Part shown: positions 23,498-33,100 of the stretch, in pieces
Layout: every line of letters begins with the position of its first letter
Position numbering within the stretch: the stretch's first letter is position 1
Origin: Agrypnia vestita
Taxonomy: Eukaryota; Arthropoda; Insecta; Trichoptera; Phryganeidae
Reading direction: 5' to 3'
Assembly (NCBI GenBank): GCA_016648135.1
Contig: JADDOH010002318.1
Span: 50,072 to 114,071 of the forward strand
Length of the DNA stretch: 64,000 nt
The notes under the pieces: model-generated
What the model saw: only the letters and a program-made list of their open reading frames with translations
Told to the model about the DNA's origin: nothing
The model's database searches: none
Translations under genes and position numbers: made by a program

Positions 23498-25179
23498 AAT
23501 AACAATTTAATAAGTCATTGCGTGAACAAGGTTCTTACTGCATTATTAATTTCTTCTGTGCAAATCAACATTATGTAGGTAACGGATATTATTAAAATAG
23601 TCATTTTGAAGTGTTGAAAGTTTCGTCTGCACCAATTCTTCATTATATGATTTTATAACAAGATTCTAATGGCACATGGACCTTGTTTTTCAAAATTTAT
23701 TTTGCGTTTTGTGTCTCATTCTACACTAGTCTAGTCCAAAGTCATCACAAAGCGACAGTATTTCTAATTTTTATCCTTTGAGCGATAGCATATTCTCTAT
23801 TCTGTGGCGATAGTTCTGTTTCTCGAACTGTCACACTTCTGGACTGGTCTTTGATATTCAATGATTAGTTTAGGTAGGTAACTAAAACGTAATATATTTT
23901 TAAAATTTTAATCGCGAACACTTACGAAATTCTGATCATCTTATAATTCAAAAGACAGTCGATTAAACTCATAAAAATGATACGGTGCGAGCAAGCTTCA
24001 CGTCTGTCACCGACGTCGAGCCGAGTAAGTTTGCGAACTTAAAAACCGCGCACTTTATGTTGTACGTCTACCACCCGTGCTTACACGTGCGCAAACAAGA
24101 AACGCAAACGACATTAGACACATTTTTGATAAAAAGATAGAAAATTGGAAATGCGGAAGAATCTGAATGAATTCAAACGTAAATGATGACTTAGAATCTC
24201 TTTGATTTTTGTATTTTTCGCATCGAGTGTTTGTTACTTGACGCACTTTTAAAGGTTCATTTAAAATTAATAATACCGGGTGTATGTTTATTTATGTTTC
24301 TATATTTGTAAGAAATAAACTTTTGTTGTATTGTTATAAAAAAAACATATTTAATAAACTTAATTGACAAAATACATATTCATTAATAAAAAATTTCCCT
24401 TAACCCCCCAATATTTACATGGTGACATAACCTCGTTTTGTTCCGGCAGTCGTCAGATATCATAAAAAACCCGAGTGCGCGATCTTTCAGCCGACACCTT
24501 ACTTCGCGATTCGTATTCGTTTTGCGGTGCCGCTGTCCTATTTTAATTTAGGAGTTAAAATAGGACCGCAAAATGAATAAAAATCGTCTAGTGTAGTGCC
24601 GCCTTTATACTTTCTACGCTTTAAGAATTACGTGTACAAATTGATGGTTTCACCGATATATTGTCTATGCTTTGAGTAACGTATTTTCACGGATTATGTG
24701 TAGTGAATCTGAGAATTCGTTGATTTAGATGTTTTCACTGCCCCCACTCTGCCCGACCGGGAAAAGTACATTTTTACTAGTGAAAGTATAGTCTCACTAA
24801 AAATGCAAATTCGCTGTAACATATATACAACATCCCAAATTTGGGATCATGGGTGGAATCAATGAATGTTACATTGCGTAAAGTGATTACTTAAGCCAAC
24901 CTATGACAGATCGTAAGCAATGTTCAAAAAAGACTTCCGTTCATACTTTACCACATACTTAAATAGCTTCGCCTCTGTGAGACATCTATAATTTATCTCA
25001 ATTAAAGTAGAGAAAACCTAGATATGTTGAATATATAATTAGTACATTTATAGGGTAGGGAGAGTAGGTACTTACCAAGATAACGAAGGCTGAAAAGGAA
25101 ATGCTATCTCACATGTATACTCTGGATAATGGAAGGCACTACATAATTTAAATCGTGGAACTTACTTTTTCAGTCTTAC

Positions 25180-25351
25180 CAAGAAAGATTCCCTGATGAG
25201 ATGGCAGCCACTGCCTTCTCCATGTCCCTCAGCTGCTGTTGTTGGTGACCACCATTGTTGGAGCGCTCCATTTGCTCGGTGAGCAAGTCACGAAACTCTG
25301 CTATTTTGATGCGGTTGTTGATCATACAGCCTAGCACACCTAATCCGGTCA
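25180..25351 (-). pseudogene. CCDC51 paralog, exon 4 with deletions
   Basis: It reads T-G-L-G-V-L-G, then N-N-R-I-K-I-A-E-F-R-D-L-L-T-E-Q-M-E-R-S-N-N, matching the intact exon 4. It then skips the T-V-G-T-G-T-R region and resumes at Q-Q-L-R-D-M-E. The total loss is 68 nt, not a multiple of three, so the downstream frame is lost. Confidence 0.9.
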
Positions 25352-25424
25352 CTAAAATGCAGTCACAAGAAAATTATGCGATACAATAAATAGAAAACAC
25401 ACAATGGTGTAGCTATAAAATAGT

Positions 25425-25500
25425 GATGCAACGAATATATTTGTATTCGCCGAATAGTAGATATTTACCGAATATTCGTATTCGCCGAATGTCAGCACGA
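25425..25500. mobile_element. Probable hAT MITE fragment
   Basis: TAGTGATGCAACGAATAT followed by repeated inverted words ATTCGCCGAAT. This is a common end of hAT MITEs in animals. Only one end is seen. Confidence 0.45.
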
Positions 25501-25769
25501 ATATTAAAAACTATTTATAACTGAACGCAACGCAAATTAGTTTGTCTGTGCACCGTGTATCAAAGCAAATGAGATAAGGCGATCCAATCTCATATGCGCT
25601 CGCTGTAAAAAGGGACTACATGGACTTTGCACGGGAAAACACAATTGTGAAGTGAAATGATCTTATATTTTTAACATTTACTTGTATAATTTCAAAAAAT
25701 CATTAAAATTGAATGGATACTTGTCCAAATTATTGCATTTTTATTGAATACCATACTTTTTTTATTTAA

Positions 25770-26669
25770 GGGGGGGGTAAGGTTAATTCGTACAAAAAAA
25801 GGCATGTTTTTGTGAATTTTTTGTGACGACACAGTTAAAATCTCTTTATTAAAACCAATGGTTCATTAAAGTATGACATTTGAAGAATATTGTGTAAAAT
25901 TTTCAAGAAGAAATATTAAAAATACGGCAATGGCAGCAATTATTCGGACGTGTCTCGGAAAAAAGTAGAATTGCGGTGTCCATCATAACTTGGTGCTAGA
26001 TCATCTGAAATCAAAAAATCAAAGTTCATTCATTAGATAATAGGTTTTCCCAGGTAACGCTGGGAGGGTTTTTTGAAATTTCAATTTTTAAATTTTTTGG
26101 AACACTTTAAAGGTAAAAACGCGATTTTTTGCGAAAAATATCGACTAATTTGTTATTAAAAAATAATAATTAATAACAAATTTGAAAAAAAGTCTCCAGC
26201 GTTACCTCGTAAATGATGTACAGAAATAGTGTTCAAAATATCAAAAGGATCGGTGCAGTAGTTTTGAAGTTATGATGGACACCAACTTTGAAAACGTGAG
26301 ATGTGGGGAATACGCTTTAAAGTTTTGCACACTGTAAAATTCAAAATAAAACTAAACACTTATTTTATGCTTACACATAATTGTCGATGCCATGTTCACA
26401 CAGCAAAGAGCTTTCATCATCAGCATATTTTTGTCCTTGTCTACGCAAAACTCTTCCAATACAATAGCACGTCCGGTAATCCTCAGGTGAGCACGTCTCT
26501 TAGCTGCCCGAGCAGGTATAGAAAATCAGTCTGAGTATCGCTCAAACGTTCATAATTTCGTCAATTTTGCTCCGATTGACTTGAACTTTTGACACAATAT
26601 TCTTGCAATGCAAATTACATTCATTTAAAAAATTAAAAATAAAATGCAAAAAAAAAACTTACACCCCCC
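25770..26669. mobile_element. 900-bp element flanked by TTAA
   Basis: It starts GGGGGGGGTAAGGTT and ends, inverted, with AACTTACACCCCCC. TTAA lies directly outside both ends (25766-25769 and 26670-26673). A piggyBac-type or other TTAA-targeting non-autonomous element fits. The open frame inside (26301-26534) has no recognisable domain. It lies in intron 3 of the CCDC51 pseudogene. Confidence 0.75.
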
Positions 26670-27176
26670 TTAAGAACACATAATATCTGTAGCAATTTAT
26701 ATACTTACATAATTGCAAAATAAGCATAGCACTAAAACGGTTAAACAATAGTGATGTACCTTTAATTTTGTATTTTGGTTTCTTGCGCTTTAGCCAATGT
26801 ATTTGCCGACACAATCTCCAAAAATTATTTCATATATTCCACTCTTTTCTTATAAACTAATTTAATTTTTTGAGTTATGAAGGATTTTACCAATGTTTTT
26901 ACTAGTATAAAATGCGGGTTTTATATGTGCGGGGAGATTGTTTGTAAGTTTATTGGAAACTGGGCCAAGATATAATATTTTTGGCCAATTAGTGTTTTGT
27001 TTTCAGTGGAGTTAGTTTTATGCCCCGAGTTTGTTGATTTTACCATTTTATGACAGATAATATAAAGACAGCAATAATATTACAGAACTTTGTTTATCAA
27101 AATGTCAGATGTATTCTAAAATACGATTTAAATAGTAGAAAAGGGATAAGTAATTAACGTTTGTCACTGCACTCAC

Positions 27177-27339
27177 CGATAAGCGATGCCGCGATATACC
27201 AATACTTGATTCTGTTAGTGCGTGCCCGCTCCCGCTCGTGACTGAGCTTCGCAACTGTACGTATTGTGTTAAAGTACTCCCGCTCCTCGCTCTCCATGTC
27301 GGTGAACTCCTCGCGCAGGTGCTGCTACTCGACGATGGT
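27177..27339 (-). pseudogene. CCDC51 paralog, exon 3 with in-frame TAG
   Basis: The exon has the same length (163 nt), acceptor (CTGTAG) and donor (ATCG/GTGAGT) as exon 3 of the intact gene. The fifth codon, GAG in the intact copy, is TAG. Downstream it still reads L-S-H-E-R-E-R-A and K-Y-W-Y-I-A-A-S-L-I, the start of the first membrane segment. Confidence 0.9.
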
Positions 27340-27443
27340 CTACAGAGGAGATGATCGCCACACTTTAAAATCTAATTATTGTTTAAATTTCTTAATTTTT
27401 TATAATATTTTAGTGACCTTGTGTTCGTCCGTGACTAGTTTAA

Positions 27444-28184
27444 CCTTTTCGTCACTAAGCATCCAAAACTTCCGTCTGGTCCGAAGGGGGATATCGAAAT
27501 ACCCCAAATCATATTCATAGAAACGATAGTAAATGTTCGTGACGAGCGACGCGGAACAATCGCCTCGCCAGACGGCTGTCGCTGAATGAATGTTAGAGCA
27601 CGTGTGTCGCGAACGAACAGCGGAAAACCAGTGCTTTTTAAACATTGGGAAATATATTTTTAAAACAAAATTATTTTATATATAATTATGGAACTGTTTA
27701 TTATTTTCATTAAGATATTGTTGAAAAAGGGAACATAAAGAATTATAACATAGAAACTATTTACAAGACAAACAAAAACAAAGGAACAACAAATGGTAAA
27801 CGAAGATACAAGAATTACAGAAAATTTTCAAATATTAATTGATTTTGTTATCACAAATGAATTTAAGTTAGAGGTAAAGTATTAGAAAGGCCAGTAATAA
27901 TGATAATAACATAACATGATAATGATTGGACTTTCAATAAATAGGTCAACAGAAAATTATAAAAATGAAAAGAGTTTTAAAAAATTAAAAAATATATTAA
28001 AAAAGTATTTTTAAATCAGTCACAAGTAAAATTCGTCACAATTTCCATTAGGATTACAAAAAATAAGAAATAAATAGTTTGCATAATTATTGAGTTATCG
28101 AGTTTATCGAGTTTAAAGCGATCTTAAGGTAATGTGAAAATAAATAATAATATAAATAAATAATAATAATATCTTAAGGCAATG
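27444..28184. mobile_element. 741-bp insert at a TTAA inside the paralog's exon 2
   Basis: The intact gene reads TACCTTAAATTAGTC at this point. In the paralog the two halves are separated, with TTAA at both junctions (28185-28188 and 27440-27443). TTAA is the piggyBac target, but the insert's own ends (CATTGCC and CCTTTTCG read inward) do not form a convincing inverted repeat. Part of the insert near 27470-27650 is an open frame continuous with the following exon piece. Confidence 0.55.
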
Positions 28185-28187
28185 TTA

Positions 28188-28303
28188 AGGTACTTCTGGT
28201 CGCCCTTGCAAGTGCTCTGAATTTCCTCACGGAGCCTCGGCTGCGTGCTCAACGGCTTCTGGCCAACCTCTTTTCTCTTGTCCTGAGCTGCAACAAATTT
28301 CTC
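28188..28303 (-). pseudogene. CCDC51 paralog, exon 2 first part
   Basis: After TTTTTTAG the frame reads E-K-F-V-A-A-Q-D-K-R and later K-G-D-Q-K-Y-L, matching exon 2 of the intact gene (D-K-F-I-A-A-Q-E-K-R and K-G-D-Q-K-Y-L). Four or five codons are missing in the middle (the K-E-I-H-E stretch). The frame is open but stops matching at TTAA (28185-28188). Confidence 0.85.
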
Positions 28304-28530
28304 CTAAAAAAAAAACAAATATTATATCAGATTATGTATTGTAATCTGTGATTATTGTAATAAGAGATAAACTAAAGCGTTATTGTAATTGTGTTGATTC
28401 GATTATAACGACTAGTAACTGAGATTCAATGTAACCCAACCAACAAGTCTTGACCAATCAATCTAACCTAACCTAACCCAAGTAACCAGTTTTCACTTGA
28501 AAACATATATTTTAGCTTTCTTAAATAACT

Positions 28531-29837
28531 ACTTGTAAAATACAACCTAATCTAACATATTTACTACAGAGTATCATAAAAATCCTATTCATTGTCTATG
28601 CTTACAAAATAAAAAATACAGGTTTTGCTACCATTTCTTGGATTGTGAATAGGGTAAACAGTTACTGACACTACAAAGTCAAAACATTGAATAATAATGA
28701 TTTCGATGACACATGTCAAAAATCATGCGCACCGTCTTAAACAAGGTTTTCAGTAAATTAGCTATAATCCAAGTTGATACTACCGGCCCATAAGCAAGCA
28801 ATTATTTTAGATGCATAGGAATAAATTGTAGACCCCGGGCAGTATAACTTATCCTGCTGAGAGTAATTATTCATGATATTGTCGAGTGTTCTGATTTTAA
28901 AATAAAACGGAATTTCCTCTCAAGTATTAATATAGTTATTACTATTTAAAGTTTCCATAATTTCATCATACATGTTGATACTTGAAAGGTTTTATCTAAG
29001 AAAAAAGTGTAAATCATAGACAAGAATTTTATTTATAGATAATACCAATTGTTTGCGCAAATGTTTGGTGTTACCATGGCTAAAACAAAATTTTGGTTTC
29101 TCAACATTTTTTTATTTATTGTTTATAGATTGCACTTTGTCCTTAGATAAAGTGACTCATATGTCAAAATGTATGATGAAATTTTCGAAACGCAAGGTGC
29201 CATAGTACATGATTCACGTGTTTGCAGACTGGAGAGTCAATTTAGTGTAAGGTTTTCGAATGTTATTGCCAAAATTACAGCTAATATGGAACCCTTTTTC
29301 GCTTAGGGAAATAGTGATGGGATTTTTGTTCGGTACCGCACAATTATATTTTGACTGCATTTTTTTCAATGAAACGGATATTGAATTTAGAATCTTCGAT
29401 TAGTAAAGATACGACATGGAAAGAATTATAGATATCTTTTAATATTTCGTTCGCTAATTTTAAGGAATGAATATACTAAAAGCCCATCTGTCATGTTACA
29501 CTGTGTACCTGGGCATTTTATATCCATAGTGCAACTATTTAACTATTTAAAAAAATATATACACCACAAACCTTCCCTACAGATGTGTCAAAAATATTTT
29601 TTTTTATTGTGTATTCCTCTTTTTAAAATTAATTTTGACAAGTCTTATCGTCACGGCAACGGGACACTATCTAAATACGATATTTTGAACAAAAGGAAAA
29701 AGATTTTTTAGAAAGATCCTTTTCTCACATAACTGATAAAATTTAAAAAATGAATTCACCAATAAAATAGCATTGGTGAATTTTAATCTACCAGGGCCTC
29801 AAGTAAAGTCTTCATTTAAATCGAAAATAAAGATTGC
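28531..29837. other. Intergenic, no gene
   Basis: AT-rich DNA between the CCDC51 paralog breakpoint and the MEP-1 stop codon. It would contain the MEP-1 3' UTR. A hairpin at 29747-29785 is listed separately. Nothing else is recognisable. Confidence 0.5.
29747..29785. other. Hairpin just 3' of the MEP-1 stop codon
   Basis: AATTCACCAAT, then an 8-nt loop (AAAATAGC), then ATTGGTGAATT: an 11-bp perfect stem, 53 to 91 nt past the stop on the minus strand. It would sit in the 3' UTR. Role unknown. Confidence 0.6.
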
Positions 29838-30188
29838 TTAACAGGAAGACGTTAAAAAATTGTACAAAGGGAAGATCTTACATTTTTTATCTGACTTCGC
29901 AGGTTGCAGAATTATAGTAATTTCATCATTTATCTTCAACGGCTCCAACAGAGATTCAGACGAGCTGGAGGCCTTGGACGGACCCGCAGTGTGATTGTTA
30001 GAGACGCTTTTACTCTTTTCGTTAACTCTCTTGGCCACCGCACTGTGCGCAGAGTATATGTGGTTCTCAAACTGTTTGTACATTTCAAAGGTAGCCGTAC
30101 ACACGGTGCACTTGTAGGTTAGCTGTGCCGGCTTGAGAGTAATATTGTGGTCCCTCATCATGTGGTTCAGGAGCTTCCACTGATAAAC
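29838..30188 (-). CDS. MEP-1: MEP-1 exon 7, fingers 6-7 and C-terminus
   Basis: It starts TTTCAG/GTTTAT. It completes finger 6 (N-H-M-M-R-D-H) and contains finger 7 (C-T-V-C...H-I-Y-S-A-H), a serine-rich run and the conserved-looking L-K-I-N-D-E-I-T-I-I. The stop TAA is at 29840-29838. Confidence 0.88.
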   Translation of the reverse strand, partial: VYQWKLLNHMMRDHNITLKPAQLTYKCTVCTATFEMYKQFENHIYSAHSAVAKRVNEKSKSVSNNHTAGPSKASSSSESLLEPLKINDEITIILQPAKSDKKCKIFPLYNFLTSSC

Positions 30189-33100
30189 CTGAAATGGGGA
30201 GAATTGGCGTCAACAATCAATCACTCAGTTTGGTGATTGCTAGAAGGTATGAGGAATGACCCCTTACCTTTCCGCACGCAGGACAGCGGCCGGCATCCTT
30301 GCCTCTGTCGGCTGCGTCCTGCATGGAATTTGTAACCAATCCGTGGGAACCCAGCAAATGTCTTTCTAAGCCCTGGTCTGTAAAGAACCTAAAAAGAAAA
30401 ACGATAAACATTTTATTAAAAAACTTAATATTAATATTATGGATATAATTCATTCCTTTAAAACGCAAGTCTTTATTGCTCTTTATCGTTGTTTGCTTTC
30501 GACTTTGCTTAAAATATTATCAACTATTTCTCCTTTGTAATTTTATAAGTGATTACTTTTATTTCATAAAGACAATATGGTCATAAAGTTATATTTAATT
30601 ATTATCATTCCCGAACTCATAAACAAATGTATAGTAACGTTTAATATTTCAATATTATTACTTAAATCATCTATAGATGCAACATTCAAAATATACAAAA
30701 AAAAAAAATGTTGGAATACATCATAAAAACATTTAGTCTAAAGAATTAGTGAAAGTTGTTATTGTATACAGTTTTCTGTCCAGATTATCCCTTTTGAAGA
30801 TTACAGAATACGATAAGAAAAATTTACATGCTAAAGATGGGGAATTTGTATGTTGAAAACAGGTTGAACACAATACAGCTTCAGTAGAGAAACGTTTGGT
30901 TCAGTAAAATTGTCATACAGATAGAATAAACAAATGGGAAGCACAAAAACAAGTTAATTGTAAACGGCAAATGAAGTATGAACATGATATTGCAGGCGAT
31001 TATGTAGAATTAAAGTCTAGCCACCCTAGGTTACAAAATAATACATTCATTTGTGTAATAATGGTTAAAATTTAACATGGTCTTTTCACAAGATATTTAT
31101 TTACCACTTGTTTGAATGTTTAGTAATGCACGTGCAGCTTTTTCGCTAACATGTAGCACACGCCCCTGCTAAATTTGTCAGAAGTGTGTAAAGTGAAGGA
31201 ATGGAATGCACGGTGGAACCTCTCATAACGAGCATTATTCGTTCCAGAATCTTGCTCGTCATGTGAAACATTCATTAAGCGAGACAAATTTTCCAATATA
31301 AATCAATGTAAAACACGATAATGCGTTCCATGCCGAAAAAATATTAATTTTTAACGTTATTCAAATAAAATTACATACATACCTACTTGTAAATTGTAAA
31401 GGATCGTAACAACCTGGAATGCGATTTCAATTTGAAAAACAATTCAAAAAATCAAAACTAGCTTATTATTTATGAATTTATGACAAATAATTGATTCTTT
31501 TTTTACTATAAAGCTGTCTCGAGACATTTTTTTTTTGCCAACGCTTCAAAATTTGGTGAAAATGTGACACAGCATTATCAATGAATAAATTTGTAACACG
31601 CATAGCCACTTCCTCATTAGCATGATGCTTCTCAATGTACGATACAACAGTTTCCCATGCGCGCTAGTTCAGCTACCCTCACACCTAGTTCTCGCTTTTC
31701 AATGATTTGACATTTCATTTCTACAGTTATTTTTATTCTCTTACAGCTGTCTTCTTGTGGCTTTTTCTCTGGGTACATTTTTGCAAGGGTTATTAGAATT
31801 TGCACAAAAAAATTACAAATGTTTGAACACAAGTTTATAAAAAAAATAAATACAGACTGATGACTTTTGCGTCATTTCACGATCATGTGCAATGACGCGT
31901 AAGTCCTGGCTCGCAAGTGCGTCATTCGTTATGCGACTTCCCCTTTCTGCATCACTTGTTATGCGAAATGTTGCTCGTTAAGGGAGCGATATTTTCACAA
32001 ATTTTTTTGCTCGTTATGCGAATTACTCATTATGAGAGGTTCCACTGTACTTCACATATGGAATCATTGAATCATTACATTTTGCAATAGTTAATTTTCC
32101 AAAAATTGTTAAAATTTCAGCATCAAATATGTGGCAATACGGGCCAGTTGTATCAACTTGAATTATAGTTGGTTTAAACTGAAAATCTCATTTAAGCCAC
32201 ATGATTTTTGACATTAACACCTAAGGCCCGGTTGTTTCAAGTTGGGTTACATTAAAAGTTCATTTAAAGCATAAATCTATGCTTTAAACGAACTTTTACT
32301 TTGATCCAACTTGAAACAACCAGGCTTAAATCATTTTTATTCAATGTTTTGACAAAAGTTGACCAAACCAGCTTTAAGTTAAGAGAAATATTCGTCATAC
32401 ATAATCAGTCTGAATTTATAAATGCACATAAATATAATAAAGAAATGTAATCGAGACATTCAAGATTCCATCGGGCTACTACAATATTCCTAATATGACA
32501 GATATGTTTGCATTAAACACTAATGTGGGTCTTCGAGGACATCACCTGAAGTTGAACAAGTCTCGGTTCTCGTGTAACCCAAGAAAGCATGCATTAAGCA
32601 ATAGAGTGGTCAATATGTGGAACAGTTTGCCTGAGGGCGTTGTGTCTGCAGCCAGTGTCAACCAGTTTAAGAATAGGCTGGATATTCAAATGAGAGACAG
32701 GGATATGGGCCTATCAGCTTAAGCTGCCTGCCCATTATCAATAATAATAATAATAATCACCTGAACTGGCATTTCTGACAGTTGAGAGGCGGGCGGTTGT
32801 AGATCATTTTGGGATGGATCTTGATCTTGTGGATCCACTGCAAGTGGTTGCGCAGCTGGTCGAGATCCTTTATATAGCCGTCACATATTTCACAGACGAC
32901 GAATGTGGCTTTGCCGGGTGGTCTGGCAGGCGAGCGAGCCAGAGGCGGAGGAGCTGCTGGCAGAGCGCGAGGTAGAGGCGTAATGGAGGTGGAAGGCTGG
33001 TGCTGGAGCGACTTGACCACAGGGCCCATGTTGTTATTTGGCTTAATTGTAGTCTGGCCGCCCTGTGGGGAAATTTTCTGAATGATTATTATCACAGTCA

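Larger units (their letters stand above)
21666..28303 (-). pseudogene. Degraded, 5'-truncated CCDC51 paralog
   Basis: Exons 2-5 of the CCDC51 gene at 59579-52964 recur here in the same order and strand. Exon 2 is 28303-28188 plus 27443-27412, split by a 741-bp insert. Exon 3 is 27339-27177 and keeps its 163-nt length but has GAG changed to TAG at 27327-27325. Exon 4 is 25351-25180, 172 nt instead of 240. That changes the phase, and the join to exon 5 (22051-21915) then gives TGA at once. A second, more diverged last exon lies at about 21790-21666. Exon 1 has no counterpart. Matching intron 1 sequence (about 28330-28530 against 57000-57170), intron 3 and 3' UTR show it was copied from genomic DNA, not from mRNA. 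Splice sites are largely kept, so a non-coding or short transcript is possible. I infer that it is a pseudogene. Confidence 0.85.

Noticed and set aside
28440..28490. CTAACCTAACCTAACCC-like run as a telomere repeat
   Set aside because: Only two to three imperfect units, and insect telomeres with TTAGG would read CCTAA in exact 5-bp steps. The same word sits in the matching CCDC51 intron, so it is ordinary intron sequence.
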